Shown here: positions 1 to 8,155 of the stretch, one piece after another
Layout: the number at the start of each line of letters is the position of its first letter
Numbering within the stretch: position 1 is the first letter of the stretch
Assembly: GCA_024694625.1 (NCBI GenBank)
Contig: JAILJP010000069.1
Location: forward strand, 1-56,510
Length of the DNA stretch: 56,510 nt
Reading direction: 5' to 3'
Origin: Lachnospiraceae bacterium
Lineage (GTDB): Bacteria > Bacillota > Clostridia > Lachnospirales > Lachnospiraceae
Translations under genes and position numbers: made by a program
Notes under the pieces: model-generated
Database searches by the model: none
Told to the model about the DNA's origin: nothing
Seen by the model: only the letters and a program-made list of their open reading frames with translations

Positions 1-153
1 CCAGTCTATTCCCGGTAAAACCAACCTTCCAAACAACAGCCATGCCACTCCACCCATTACAATATTTATTGCAATCAATACTCCTAAATAGAGTTTATTC
101 TTGATTTCTTTCTTAATTTTCATTTCATTGATTACATTCCAAAGTCTCTTCAT
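1..153 (-). CDS. N-terminal part of a membrane-anchored protein (cut by window edge)
   Basis: Only the first 51 codons are present, so the product cannot be named. The ATG at 153 has an ideal AAGGAGGT ribosome binding site (161-168) seven bases upstream. The visible residues are a basic stretch (MKRLWNVINEMKIKKEIKNK) followed by a hydrophobic segment of about 25 residues (YLGVLIAINIVMGGVAW onward), which fits a signal anchor or signal peptide. The gene has its own promoter with tandem TTTACA boxes like that of the phosphate transporter operon downstream. By inference it belongs to the phosphate-starvation response; a PstS-type phosphate-binding protein would fit, but the visible sequence does not prove that. 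Confidence 0.75.
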   Translation of the reverse strand, partial: MKRLWNVINEMKIKKEIKNKLYLGVLIAINIVMGGVAWLLFGRLVLPGIDW

Positions 154-174
154 GTAGCTCACCTCCTTGAAGAT

Positions 175-229
175 ATGCTATCAAGGTCATGTAAAATCAA
201 ATATCCTATTCTCGTAAAAAAGGTGTAAA
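175..229 (-). promoter_or_regulatory. Pho-box promoter of the edge gene
   Basis: Read on the minus strand, TTTACA (229-224) and TTTACG (218-213) are spaced 11 bp start to start. A third TTTACA (195-190) follows 23 bp later, and a -10-like TAGCAT (180-175) lies 9 nt after that. Direct TT(A/T/C)ACA repeats at 11-bp spacing are the known binding pattern of Bacillus PhoP. The arrangement matches that at 4169-4223 almost base for base in spacing. Confidence 0.6.
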
Positions 230-270
230 ATTTAACTTCAATTTCAACGATTATCCCCAAAAAGACACAA

Positions 271-307
271 CAAAAAAGATGCTGCAGGACTATACCTATG
301 CAGCATC
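271..307 (-). terminator. Rho-independent terminator of the phosphate operon
   Basis: GATGCTGCA (278-286) pairs with TGCAGCATC (299-307) over 9 bp. On the minus strand the hairpin is followed by six T residues (277-272). It lies 27 bp past the stop codon of the PhoR-type kinase. Confidence 0.85.
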
Positions 308-333
308 CAGATGTTTTGGTTTGATTTTATACT

Positions 334-1656
334 TTAAAAAGCAATCTTTACGGTAGTTCCAACGCCTAGGGCACTGTCCAACTCAATGGTTGCTCCGTGG
401 ATTTCCACGATATGCTTTACAATGGCCAATCCCAAACCGGTTCCGCCGGTGGCCTTTGATCGACTTTTGTCCACCCGATAGAATCGTTCAAATACCCTCT
501 CTTGTTCTAAAGCAGGAATTCCGATTCCATTGTCTCGAACAATCAAAACGCCCCCATCTTTGTTTTCCGTAATCACTTCTACTTTTCCACCGGGATTGTT
601 GTATCGAATGGCGTTTTGCACCAGATTCTCAATCAATTCCTTTAGCATTTCCCTATTTCCATGAACAGGGGTAGCACTTGTGTTGATGATCAAAGAAACT
701 CCATTTTTTTCGGCACTGACTGCCAAGCCTTCCTTGCACTCATCCATGATTTCACAGAGGTCCACTTCTTCAAATCCAGCCATTGCCTCACTGCGATCCA
801 ATTCCGACAGACGAATGATATCATTAATCAACGACAATAAACGCCCTGCATTTTTTTGGATTTCTCCATAAAAATGCTTCTTTTTTTCTTCCGGAACCAT
901 GTCCCCTTCCAAAAGCTCCGCATATCCGGAAATCGCCGTCAGAGGAGTCTTTAACTCGTGAGAAACATTGGCCGTAAAATCCTGACGCGCCTTTGCTGCA
1001 GAAAGAACATCTGCATGCTGGGAGCGAATCTTTGCAGAAAAAGGCTCCAACTCCTTATAAGGAGTTTTATAATCCGCATTGTTGAGATTTCCCGCCATCA
1101 TTTCAATGGGGTGCAAAAGCTGTTTGGTCAAAAGATGGGATAAGGCAATACAAATGGCCAAAATGATAAGAATGATCATGAAAATCATGGGTGCCGCTGA
1201 CAAAAACACCGACCACATACTTTGAATCTCCATGGCCACACGAAGTACCGTGTTGTTATCCAGCAACACTGCATAATAAATGGTGTCTTTGTTTAAGGTG
1301 TCGGAATGCCGCACCGACTCTCCCACCCCCGTTGCAAAGGCCTGGGAAATCTCCGGTCGGTTCAAATGATTGGTAAGATCATCTTTGGTAACATCATTAT
1401 CATAAAGCACCGTACCATCCGCATCGATCCAGGTCACGCGAAGTTCACTGATATCTGTGGACAAGTCGATTTCATTGGGATCGATATCCGGTGATTCAAA
1501 TAAATGTGTATCTTTTAAAAGTTTGGCACTCACTGCCAAATCGGAACTCACCTGTTTCTGAAACAGGTTGTAATAAATTAAGGTTACGCTGACGACAGTG
1601 GCAATAATAGCAACAATAGCAATTCCCGCCAAGCGCAGATTTATTTGTTTCTTCAT
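334..1656 (-). CDS. phoR: PhoR-type sensor histidine kinase
   Basis: Membrane kinase of 440 residues, the probable phosphate-starvation sensor. Order of parts: TM1 (about 9-30), an extracytoplasmic region of about 120 residues, TM2 (about 150-175), HAMP-like linker, HisKA box with SHELKTPLTAISGY (phospho-acceptor His233), and a HATPase domain with N box ENLVQNAIRYN, G1 DNGIGI and G2 GGTGLGLAIVKHI. It should phosphorylate the adjacent response regulator, whose gene ends 4 bp upstream. It is the last gene of the transporter-regulator-kinase operon and is followed by a clear terminator. The phosphate role is inferred from the transporter and Pho boxes; the sensor domain alone does not show it. 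Confidence 0.88.
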   Translation of the reverse strand: MKKQINLRLAGIAIVAIIATVVSVTLIYYNLFQKQVSSDLAVSAKLLKDTHLFESPDIDPNEIDLSTDISELRVTWIDADGTVLYDNDVTKDDLTNHLNRPEISQAFATGVGESVRHSDTLNKDTIYYAVLLDNNTVLRVAMEIQSMWSVFLSAAPMIFMIILIILAICIALSHLLTKQLLHPIEMMAGNLNNADYKTPYKELEPFSAKIRSQHADVLSAAKARQDFTANVSHELKTPLTAISGYAELLEGDMVPEEKKKHFYGEIQKNAGRLLSLINDIIRLSELDRSEAMAGFEEVDLCEIMDECKEGLAVSAEKNGVSLIINTSATPVHGNREMLKELIENLVQNAIRYNNPGGKVEVITENKDGGVLIVRDNGIGIPALEQERVFERFYRVDKSRSKATGGTGLGLAIVKHIVEIHGATIELDSALGVGTTVKIAF

Positions 1657-1660
1657 CTTG

Positions 1661-2329
1661 TTACTCCATAACGTAGCCTACATTTCTTACGGTACGAATG
1701 CGGTTCCCGTAGTCCCCCAGTTTTTTCCGCAATGTGTTTACATGCATATCTAAGGTTCGGGATTCTCCTTCATAGTCTCCTCCCCAAATACGGTCCATAA
1801 TCATATCCCGCTTTAAAACAATTCCCTTATTTAAAAGAAGCAGCGACAAAAGCTCATACTCTTTAAAAGTCAGTTCAATGTCTTTCCCCTCTACCACCAC
1901 TTCATGCTTGTCTTTTAAGACTTTCAAACCATCTAAAGAAAGTTCTTTCACCTCTTTCGTTTCTGTCCGCCGAAGCAGAGCCTTCACTCTGGCCAATAGT
2001 TCCATTACAGAAAAAGGCTTTTTGATGTAATCGTCCGCACCGTTTTCCATGCTTTTTGCCAAATCCAAATCCGTTGTTTTGGCAGTTACCATAATAATGG
2101 GAAGCTCCTTGGTCTTTGGCATGGAACGCAGCTTTTTGACGATTTCATTTCCGTCTTCGTCGGGAAGCATAATATCCACCAGACAAAGCTGGGGCACCTT
2201 TTCTTCCGTCTGCTGGAAAAAGTCCTTTGCACAGGGAAATCCCATCACCTCATGTCCCGCATTTTTCAATGCATACTCTTCGATTTCTCTAATACTTTCG
2301 TCGTCTTCTATGATATAAATCAATGCCAT
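1661..2329 (-). CDS. phoP: PhoP/PhoB-type response regulator (OmpR family)
   Basis: DNA-binding regulator of 222 residues. The receiver domain (1-120) has the acidic pair EDD near residues 8-10, phospho-acceptor Asp52 in LVDIMLP and the conserved Lys in YIKKPFS. The C-terminal winged helix (about 130-222) is of OmpR type (FKEYELLSLLLLNKG, MHVNTLRKKLG). It starts 12 bp after the Na/Pi symporter gene and is followed 4 bp later by the kinase, so the three are co-transcribed. By family it should bind TTNACA direct repeats, which occur upstream of this operon. The same spacing also appears at three other places in the window. Confidence 0.9.
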   Translation of the reverse strand: MALIYIIEDDESIREIEEYALKNAGHEVMGFPCAKDFFQQTEEKVPQLCLVDIMLPDEDGNEIVKKLRSMPKTKELPIIMVTAKTTDLDLAKSMENGADDYIKKPFSVMELLARVKALLRRTETKEVKELSLDGLKVLKDKHEVVVEGKDIELTFKEYELLSLLLLNKGIVLKRDMIMDRIWGGDYEGESRTLDMHVNTLRKKLGDYGNRIRTVRNVGYVME

Positions 2330-2341
2330 AACATCCCTCCG

Positions 2342-4135
2342 TTATGAATCCATAATAACATCTCCCTTGCCCAGAGGGTACTGCTTTAAAAGCTTTTTAT
2401 ATGTTTTTTCAAACTGGAGCTGCTCCTTATCGGAGAAGTTTTTGAAAAACTCATGGGTATTATACTCGTTATCCCCAATGGTAATCAGTTCCAAAGCTAC
2501 GTTGGAACAGTGGTCCGAAACTCTTTCCAGAGCAATCAAAACATCTTCCAAAACAAAGCCGATTTCGATACCGCACTTTCCTTTTTGCAACCGCTTCAAA
2601 TGATTCTTCTTTACTTTTTTAATCAGCGTATCGATTACCTCTTCCAAAGGCTCCACGTTTTTCGCAACTGCGGTGTCATTTCCACAAAAGCTTTCCACCG
2701 TCATATCGCAAATATCTAAAACCGCCCGGCAAAGGGTTTGCAACTCCCGTTTTTCTCCCTTGGTAAAGGACAGCTCCTTTTTCTTCATCTTTTCCGCCGC
2801 TTTTACTATATCCAAAGAATGGTCGGAAATTCGTTCAAAATCCGAAATACTGTGAAGAATAATAGAAAAACTCTGGCTGTCCTTTTTGGACAGATTCTTT
2901 CCGGAAAGCTGCACCAAATACGTACCCAGTGCATCCTCGTATTGATCCACCAGCTTTTCCAATCGAGTCACTTCTTTTGCTTTCTTTTTGTCATAGGAAA
3001 TCAATACTTCCAGTGCAAGGCGAATGGATTCTTCTGCTGCCTTTGCCATTTCCTTCACCTGATTTCTGCTGACTTCCATAGCAAAGGAAGGTTTTTCCAA
3101 AAAGCGCTCATCCAACATAATGTTTGTGCTTTTCTGCATTTCTGTCCCTTCGTCTTTTTTATCACGAACGGTAAGTTCTGCAAGTTTAACCAATCCTTTA
3201 GAAAAAGGAAACAGCACCAAGGTAGCACCTATATTAAACAAACTGTGAATCACCGCAATACCGGCTGCATTTGCGGATTCCTCCAAAAAGGAAAACTGTA
3301 AAAAGGCATTGATACTGTAAAATACCGTCATAAAAATCACGGTACCAATTAAGTTAAAATACAAATGAACCATAGCTGCCCGCCTAGCATTTTTGTTGGC
3401 TCCGATAGAGGAAATAATAGAGGTCACACAGGTTCCAATGTTTTGCCCCATAATAATCGGCAATGCCACTGCGTAATGAATCACACCTGTGGCACATAGC
3501 GCCTGTAAAATACCTACCGAAGCAGAGGAACTTTGGATAATGGCAGTTAAAATCGCTCCCATAGCCAAACCAAGTAAAGGATTTTGGAATTTTGTCATAA
3601 GACCTGTAAAAGAAGGATTGTCCGCCAGGCCGGAAACCGCTCCACTCATGGCATCCATTCCAAACATCAATACGGAAAAACCTAAAAGAATCTCTCCTAT
3701 GTTTTTCTTCTTTGAGCCTTCTTTTTTATCCATTAAAAGGATAATTCCAATCATAGCTAAAACAGGAGAAAAAGAGGTTGGCTTCAATAACTGAACCAAA
3801 AGATTGTCTCCTTGAATTCCCGTTAGGGACAAAATCCAGGAAGTTACTGTGGTTCCGATGTTAGCCCCCATAATAATGCCAACTGCCTGATTCAGTTTCA
3901 TAATTCCGGAGTTTACAAACCCCACTACCATAACCGTAGTCGCTGAGGAAGACTGAATTACTGCTGTCACACCCGCACCAAGAAGGACAGCCATAAAAGG
4001 ATTCTTGGTTAATTTTTCCAAAATTCCTTCCAATCGTCCTCCGGTAATTTTCGCCAGGCCTTCTCCTAGCACATGCATTCCATATAAAAAGAGGGCCAAT
4101 CCCCCAATCATATTTAACAAATCAAAAATGTCCAT
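2342..4135 (-). CDS. Na+/phosphate cotransporter with PhoU-like domain (NptA/PNaS family)
   Basis: Imports inorganic phosphate with sodium across the cytoplasmic membrane. The 597-residue protein has the duplicated Na_Pi_cotrans core with two QSSSA signatures (VIQSSSATTVMVVGF and IIQSSSASVGILQAL). After the membrane part (about 1-320), a PhoU-like helical domain (about 350-580) follows, which is the normal length for this family. The start at 4135 is chosen because AAAGGA lies just upstream; the upstream in-frame extension lacks a ribosome binding site and would run through the Pho-box promoter. It is the first gene of an operon with the regulator and kinase. Confidence 0.92.
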   Translation of the reverse strand: MDIFDLLNMIGGLALFLYGMHVLGEGLAKITGGRLEGILEKLTKNPFMAVLLGAGVTAVIQSSSATTVMVVGFVNSGIMKLNQAVGIIMGANIGTTVTSWILSLTGIQGDNLLVQLLKPTSFSPVLAMIGIILLMDKKEGSKKKNIGEILLGFSVLMFGMDAMSGAVSGLADNPSFTGLMTKFQNPLLGLAMGAILTAIIQSSSASVGILQALCATGVIHYAVALPIIMGQNIGTCVTSIISSIGANKNARRAAMVHLYFNLIGTVIFMTVFYSINAFLQFSFLEESANAAGIAVIHSLFNIGATLVLFPFSKGLVKLAELTVRDKKDEGTEMQKSTNIMLDERFLEKPSFAMEVSRNQVKEMAKAAEESIRLALEVLISYDKKKAKEVTRLEKLVDQYEDALGTYLVQLSGKNLSKKDSQSFSIILHSISDFERISDHSLDIVKAAEKMKKKELSFTKGEKRELQTLCRAVLDICDMTVESFCGNDTAVAKNVEPLEEVIDTLIKKVKKNHLKRLQKGKCGIEIGFVLEDVLIALERVSDHCSNVALELITIGDNEYNTHEFFKNFSDKEQLQFEKTYKKLLKQYPLGKGDVIMDS

Positions 4136-4168
4136 AGTTTTTCCTTTCTTTCTAATACTTACACTGCA

Positions 4169-4223
4169 AGCATATCGAAAGAATGTAAAATCTACAGACA
4201 TTCTTATGTAAAATCTATGTAAA
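4169..4223 (-). promoter_or_regulatory. Pho-box promoter of the Na/Pi-phoP-phoR operon
   Basis: On the minus strand, TTTACA boxes lie at 4223-4218 and 4212-4207 (11-bp period), then a third at 4189-4184 (23 bp on). A -10-like TATGCT follows at 4174-4169, nine bases after the third box. Box-to-box and box-to-minus-10 spacings equal those at 175-229. Autoregulation by the PhoP-type protein is the natural inference. Confidence 0.65.
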
Positions 4224-4255
4224 GTTTTAAATTGCTGCGTCTTTTCTAAAACGCT

Positions 4256-4450
4256 TTATTCTTCCCAGAAGAGCTCATCCAAAGTCTTGTCCAAGGCCTT
4301 GCAAATGGCAATACAAAGATTGATGGTAGGATTGTAATCTCCCTTTTCAATGGCGGAAATGGTCTGACGAGAAACATCACAAAGATCAGCCAAGGCTTCC
4401 TGAGACAAATCCTTTGCAGCCCGAGCAGCTTTTAATCTAAGATTTTTCAT
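4256..4450 (-). CDS. Small XRE-family HTH regulator
   Basis: A 64-residue single-domain DNA-binding protein of the Cro/CI (HTH_3) type. It has the typical pattern LSQEALADLCDVSRQTISAIEKGDYNPTI split over helices 2 and 3, and ends in a LDELFWEE tail. AGGAG lies five bases before the ATG. The gene begins two bases after the stop of the membrane protein gene, so the pair is translationally linked. This pairing is common in Firmicutes; by inference the regulator controls its own two-gene operon. Nothing in the sequence shows the signal. Confidence 0.9.
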   Translation of the reverse strand: MKNLRLKAARAAKDLSQEALADLCDVSRQTISAIEKGDYNPTINLCIAICKALDKTLDELFWEE

Positions 4451-4452
4451 CC

Positions 4453-4995
4453 CTACTCCTCCTGTCTACGATTTGCCACCAATCTTATAATTCCACAGAT
4501 TCCAATCGCCATAAACGCTACACCTGCCACGAATGACACCTGCACTCCATTCATGATAATGACTCCGTTTTTTATGGAAAAAATGCTTTCACCTTCCTCA
4601 AGACTTAATCGATAATTGGCAAAATATAAACCTGAAACCAGCAACCAAAACACCGAATAATAGTTCTTTGACCAGTAGTTCTTTCCTACACCAAAGTAAG
4701 ATTCGTGCAAAATATTATAACAACAAAAAACAGCTAATCCTACAAAAAGAAGCATGATCAAAAACAAGGACGTATCCAAGCGAAGATATGTCTCCGGCAA
4801 CGTATCACTGTATAAAAAATAAATCACAGTCAAAACTTCCATTGTATAGAATGCAATCGTACCGGCCTTTCCTCTGGAAAGCTTTTGACGCTCGTCATAA
4901 TGCTCCCCCGTGTTAACATGCACGCCATAGGAAAACAATGCAACCACTCCAACAACAACCAACATACAAATAAACATAAAGAAATAAATTCCCAT
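4453..4995 (-). CDS. Uncharacterised five-TM membrane protein paired with XRE regulator
   Basis: Predicted membrane protein of 180 residues with about five hydrophobic segments and a short cytoplasmic loop (HVNTGEHYDERQKLSRG) after the first, followed by aromatic-rich segments. The function is not recognised. The start at 4995 is preferred over upstream in-frame codons. GGAGG (5008-5004) lies eight bases before this ATG, whereas the longer GTG start at 5094 falls inside the -10 of the promoter at 5093-5121 and has no binding site. The ERQ-containing loop followed by TMs and an adjacent XRE gene suggests a regulator/membrane-protein pair. Confidence 0.75.
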   Translation of the reverse strand: MGIYFFMFICMLVVVGVVALFSYGVHVNTGEHYDERQKLSRGKAGTIAFYTMEVLTVIYFLYSDTLPETYLRLDTSLFLIMLLFVGLAVFCCYNILHESYFGVGKNYWSKNYYSVFWLLVSGLYFANYRLSLEEGESIFSIKNGVIIMNGVQVSFVAGVAFMAIGICGIIRLVANRRQEE

Positions 4996-5092
4996 ATCCA
5001 TATCCTCCTCAAAACCGGATGAGATTTTGAAAACCACAAAATCCGGACTTTCATTTACGTTTACGTATTTTGTGACTTCCTTCGTTAGTTTC

Positions 5093-5121
5093 ACTGTAAA
5101 CCCAGAGATGAATTATGTCAA
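5093..5121 (-). promoter_or_regulatory. Sigma-A promoter of the membrane protein-XRE operon
   Basis: Minus strand TTGACA (5121-5116), 17-bp spacer, TACAGT (5098-5093). Transcription would begin near 5086, which supports the start codon at 4995. Confidence 0.65.
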
Positions 5122-5194
5122 GTATATTTTACATTTTGCTATTTGTAATGTTGATATTTTGATTTATATTGATTAAGAATTTCCCTTCAGAAAC

Positions 5195-5428
5195 TTAGTA
5201 TCCCATCATACATCCGGAACCACGGACTTCCATGTCATCATCCTTCACATATCTGGCGTTAAACTCCATATTGATTTCCCGAAGTTCTTTTTTTCCATCA
5301 ATGTAATCCTGATACATTTCTGCCAAACCGGACATACATCCATCACAGGTTGCATCAATATTTCCTAAGGATTCCGCAACGATTTTTTCTCTTTCTTCTT
5401 TTGTTGTATCCTTGATTAAATAAGACAT
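5195..5428 (-). CDS. Small cysteine-containing protein of unknown function
   Basis: A 77-residue soluble protein. AAAGGT lies upstream of the ATG. It has a CDGC pair in the middle (ATCDGCMSGLAEMY), a helical N-terminal half beginning MSYLIKDTTKEERE, and a short glycine/cysteine tail (GSGCMMGY). The CxxC and the tail cysteine could bind a metal or take part in redox, but this is only suggested by residue content. Similar short proteins are widespread in Clostridia and, from memory, are sometimes misannotated as PurH-related. It stands alone between the XRE operon promoter and the AlkZ-related gene. Confidence 0.75.
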   Translation of the reverse strand: MSYLIKDTTKEEREKIVAESLGNIDATCDGCMSGLAEMYQDYIDGKKELREINMEFNARYVKDDDMEVRGSGCMMGY

Positions 5429-5481
5429 CTCTATTTACCTTTCTAATTCTCCATATTGGGTAAAGAAACCCTACTATGCCT

Positions 5482-6204
5482 TTATTTCAATATTTTCTTG
5501 ATTTGATTTTCTGTTGCAATAGGGTAAATCTCTCGGATATGATTGGCAATGGTCTCTTTGGAATCCTGGGGATCCTCATCATATTGGCTTCTCACATGCT
5601 CATATCCAAAGAGCTTCTCCGGCGTAGCGTAAACCGCAATCGGCCATCCATAGGACTCGCCTTTTTTGTTCTTTCTCTGACGAAAAGCCTTTACCACAAG
5701 ATAGGTTTTCATTTGCAAATCGGTGATGATTCCGTCAAATCCCTTTTCTCCTCCTTTTCCAAAACCGGCATCTTTTTTCAGTTCGCTGGAATACAATTCC
5801 TCGTAGTGTTCAAAAAGATCCATAATCAGCTTTTGACGACGGGAGGCCTTTCCGTCTTCCCAACGGGAATCGAAATCATAGCCATCCCGTCTGTAATTTG
5901 CAAAAAAAGGCAACCACTTCAAGGAAATAAAGCCGGCCTTTTTATCAAAAAATTTTCCGTAGGCAACCTTTCCGCTGGCAGCTATGATTTCCCGCCACTC
6001 CCAAGGGTCCACTTTAGCGTCACCAGACCACCAATGCTGTGGCACCGTCCGCTCTTCCAAAGAAAAGCCCGGGATTTCATTTTTGAATAATGGCAAAAAT
6101 CCAACTTCATTTATATATGCAATTGCATCGTCCACCGTATGGAGGCATTCCGGGTCATCCCACTCCACTCCATACATAATCCAGGTTCCGTTTACGTTTG
6201 GCAT
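5482..6204 (-). CDS. AlkZ-related protein (probable)
   Basis: A soluble protein of 240 residues, rich in Trp and aromatic residues. AGGGGGAGCT is placed just before the ATG. Recognisable pieces are AIAYINEVGFLPLF near the N-terminus, VPQHWWSGDAKVDPWEWRE in the middle and a basic C-terminal end. The pattern resembles clostridial proteins that share part of the AlkZ/YcaQ DNA-glycosylase fold. At 240 residues it is much shorter than a full AlkZ (about 400). The family call is from memory of sequence style and is uncertain; DNA repair activity is not shown. Its upstream region is shared with the plus-strand promoter at 6219-6272. Confidence 0.55.
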   Translation of the reverse strand: MPNVNGTWIMYGVEWDDPECLHTVDDAIAYINEVGFLPLFKNEIPGFSLEERTVPQHWWSGDAKVDPWEWREIIAASGKVAYGKFFDKKAGFISLKWLPFFANYRRDGYDFDSRWEDGKASRRQKLIMDLFEHYEELYSSELKKDAGFGKGGEKGFDGIITDLQMKTYLVVKAFRQRKNKKGESYGWPIAVYATPEKLFGYEHVRSQYDEDPQDSKETIANHIREIYPIATENQIKKILK

Positions 6205-6218
6205 AGCTCCCCCTATTT

Positions 6219-6272
6219 TTCACACATTCTTCACAAATTTGATATTTTTTGTTCACAAACCCTTGTTATAGT
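6219..6272 (+). promoter_or_regulatory. Pho-box-like promoter of small-RNA candidate copy 1
   Basis: TTCACA at 6219-6224 and 6230-6235 (11-bp period), a third TTCACA at 6252-6257 (22 bp on), then 9 nt and a -10-like TATAGT at 6267-6272. The second-box-to-minus-10 gap is 31 nt, against 32 nt in the two phosphate-locus promoters. The boxes fit the TTNACA pattern of PhoP. Transcription would start at about 6279, exactly the first base of the 5' stem-loop. Confidence 0.5.
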
Positions 6273-6278
6273 ATAACC

Positions 6279-6390
6279 ATCAAATGAAGTACTCCTCTTT
6301 ACACAACATACTTTATTTGAATTATAAAATTTTTTTCATATTACTCTCCCCTTGGACACCAACCAGACCCGGTTGGTGTTTATTATTTTA
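6279..6390 (+). ncRNA. Candidate structured small RNA, copy 1
   Basis: No coding gene fits this strand here. A 12-bp stem forms between 6280-6291 and 6309-6320, closing a 17-nt loop; the motif ACTCCTC runs from the last stem base into the loop (6291-6297). An A/U-rich linker follows with ACTCTCCCCTT (6343-6353), then a terminator hairpin CACCAACC/GGTTGGTG (6357-6378) and a U-rich tail. The second copy at 8756-8862 keeps a 26-nt block (6328-6353) and the terminator stem-loop unchanged, and keeps the 5' stem through compensatory changes. Both C-rich stretches are complementary to Shine-Dalgarno sequence. It lies convergent to the LacX-like gene, whose stop codon it reaches. Confidence 0.5.
6357..6389 (+). 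terminator. Plus-strand terminator of small-RNA candidate 1
   Basis: 8-bp stem CACCAACC (6357-6364) with GGTTGGTG (6371-6378), six-base loop, then TTTATTATTTT. There is no T run on the minus side, so it acts in the plus direction, away from the only annotated gene that could use it. Confidence 0.75.
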
Positions 6391-7263
6391 CGCAAATCGC
6401 ATTTCGTATCCGCCAGTGAATGCTTCACCTGCTTCTAATGTATTTCCGTACTCTCGCTCTTCCAATTTTTGAGAGAATCCAACCCGATCACAACGTCCGT
6501 ACCAGGGTTCAATGCACATAAAAGGCGCATGCTTTCCTACCGGTGACCAAATACCAAAAAGTTCTGTGGGGCAAGTCACACTTACTACATCAGCTCCATT
6601 TTCATCTACCAAGGTAACCACGTCCGCCTGCCGGTCTTCCACGATAAGCGCATCCTTTGCAAAAAGCTCATCTGACATTGCTAAAACTCCATTATTTAAT
6701 GCAAAGTGATCCACTTCATCAGACAAGCATCCGCTTCCGTCTGAGGCAATAATATTTGCCGCAATTTTATCTACGGCCTTACCTTCTTTTTCGAAGCGCA
6801 ATGTGTAGCTATCCAAATCACACTGAAAGGCAGGATGGGCACCAATAGAAAAATACATAGTTTCATGATTGGTATTTTCCACCTTCCAACTTACCTTTAA
6901 TGTGGATTCCAAAAGTTCGTAGCCCACCTTTAACACAAAGGAAAAGGGATATTTCTTGTGGGTGGATGCGTCACCCTTTAACTCAAAAAGTATCTTTTCG
7001 CCAGCCTTTTCCACCAAAGAAAACTCCATATCTCTTGCAAATCCATGCTGTCCCATTTCATACGTTTTTCCGGCAAAGACGGACTTTTTCTCAAAATAGT
7101 TCCCTACCAAAGGAAACAGCACCGGTGAGGTACGTCCCCAAAAGGCCGGATCCGCCTGCCACATCAATTCCTTGTTATCCTTCTTTCGAATGATGGAGCG
7201 AACCTCAGCTCCATGCTCTGCTACTGTTACCTTCAAATAATCATTTTCTAAAATATGCTGCAT
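6388..7263 (-). CDS. Aldose 1-epimerase family protein (LacX-like galactose mutarotase)
   Basis: Cytosolic sugar mutarotase-like enzyme of 291 residues, expected to interconvert alpha and beta anomers of an aldose. The LacX subfamily pattern is clear: AHGAEVRSI near the N-terminus, WGRTSPVLFPLVGNY, MGQHGFARDMEF, the SIGAHPAFQCDL segment with the conserved His, and CIEPWYGRCD near the C-terminus. AGGAG precedes the ATG. Length is normal for the family. The substrate is unknown, and the gene has no sugar operon beside it. Its 3' end overlaps the tail of the plus-strand small-RNA candidate. Confidence 0.88.
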   Translation of the reverse strand: MQHILENDYLKVTVAEHGAEVRSIIRKKDNKELMWQADPAFWGRTSPVLFPLVGNYFEKKSVFAGKTYEMGQHGFARDMEFSLVEKAGEKILFELKGDASTHKKYPFSFVLKVGYELLESTLKVSWKVENTNHETMYFSIGAHPAFQCDLDSYTLRFEKEGKAVDKIAANIIASDGSGCLSDEVDHFALNNGVLAMSDELFAKDALIVEDRQADVVTLVDENGADVVSVTCPTELFGIWSPVGKHAPFMCIEPWYGRCDRVGFSQKLEEREYGNTLEAGEAFTGGYEMRFA

Positions 7264-7311
7264 AATATTCTCCTGTATGATTTAAATTGCAAATTCTTTA
7301 TTATTTATAGC

Positions 7312-7926
7312 TTACTTTCCTTTTATTAATGTTTCTACAATGTGATTCTGCTCACTTTTAGAAAGTATCGTCTTCCCCTTTGAGTGAATCTTTCGCTCAA
7401 TATCTCTTTGTGTTTTTAACACATACTCACTTTTTATGGGGCTGTTTTGCTCCACAAAAAACACATAGCCCTCCACCCATACATGCAAATGATAGGCTTT
7501 TAGCAAAGAGGCCAAAATAAAAATCTGTCGTTTTACCTGTTTGATGGGATTTTTCACTGTTTTTTGGTAAAACTCTCCACCAGAGGAACTTTTTGTTTGC
7601 AACCAGTCAGGATCCGTCTCGTTGCCACTTAGTACACCCCGAAGGTTTTTCACCTCAATAATAAATACCCCATTCGAATTAATAATTACATTGTCCAGTT
7701 CTGTCTGCTTTCCTGCTGCACGAATCGGTACATTCGTAAGTAACTTATCATCTGTCGTCAAAATCTCACGAATCACAGCGGTTGCAATCTTTTCCCCATA
7801 TCTCCCCGCCTTTTTCTGCTGGGTTTCTTCATGAATATGGAAAACCCGTTGAAAAAAAGAGGTAAGAAGCACAACCACAATAAAACCAATTACGACTGCA
7901 AGAATCATAACTTTTATCTCACTCAC
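7312..7926 (-). CDS. Membrane-anchored NERD-domain protein
   Basis: A 204-residue protein with one N-terminal TM segment (about 7-27) and a NERD (nuclease-related) domain. The domain signature runs from GRYGEKIA through ELDNVIINSNGVFIIEVKN, with the D...EVK arrangement of PD-(D/E)XK-like folds. The biochemical role of this family is not established. The start is uncertain: the coded GTG at 7926 has no good binding site, and an ATG at 7908 is an alternative. It begins 16 bp after the DUF896 gene, so translational coupling to that gene is likely. Confidence 0.8.
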   Translation of the reverse strand: MSEIKVMILAVVIGFIVVVLLTSFFQRVFHIHEETQQKKAGRYGEKIATAVIREILTTDDKLLTNVPIRAAGKQTELDNVIINSNGVFIIEVKNLRGVLSGNETDPDWLQTKSSSGGEFYQKTVKNPIKQVKRQIFILASLLKAYHLHVWVEGYVFFVEQNSPIKSEYVLKTQRDIERKIHSKGKTILSKSEQNHIVETLIKGK

Positions 7927-7942
7927 GTTAAAGTTTTACTCT

Positions 7943-8155
7943 CTACTTTTTCTTCTTTTTTAATTTCTCTCTGGTTCCATCCGGGCGCTGCACTACGATG
8001 CTGTCCAACTGACTTCGAATATTTCCTCGCATTGCCTGAATGTAAGCGCTTCGCAACTGCTGCTGTTCTTCCTTTTCCTCATCCGTCAGTCCCTCATTCT
8101 GAGACTTGTGATACAACTCATTAATTCTTTTAATATCTGCTTCTGTAATTGCCAT
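7943..8155 (-). CDS. DUF896 family protein (YnzC-like)
   Basis: A 70-residue all-helical protein. The first 45 residues form the helix-loop-helix of the DUF896 family: ITEADIKRINELYHKSQ, then LTDEEKEEQQQLRSAYI. The tail is basic and ends in six lysines. AAGGAG lies upstream of the ATG. The B. subtilis relatives YnzC and YneA-operon neighbours are cytosolic and small; the molecular function is unknown. It is the first gene of a pair with the NERD protein. Confidence 0.9.
   Translation of the reverse strand: MAITEADIKRINELYHKSQNEGLTDEEKEEQQQLRSAYIQAMRGNIRSQLDSIVVQRPDGTREKLKKKKK

Noticed and set aside
2738..3301. Long plus-strand reading frame of 187 codons
   Set aside because: It is the antisense of the well-supported Na/Pi symporter gene, has no ribosome binding site and a biased composition. 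The same holds for other long plus-strand frames such as 41233-41772 and 40328-41217.
5001..5094. Longer N-terminus of the membrane protein beginning at a GTG (5094)
   Set aside because: The GTG overlaps the -10 of the TTGACA-17-TACAGT promoter and has no ribosome binding site, whereas the ATG at 4995 has GGAGG at 8 nt.
6321..6345. Minus-strand mini-ORFs beginning MKKI right after an AAGGGGAGAG sequence at both RNA candidates (near 6340 and 8813)
   Set aside because: They have only five to seven codons, differ in length and reading, and lie on the strand opposite the terminator T run and the promoter. The AAGGGGAGAG is better explained as the complement of the C-rich RNA linker.
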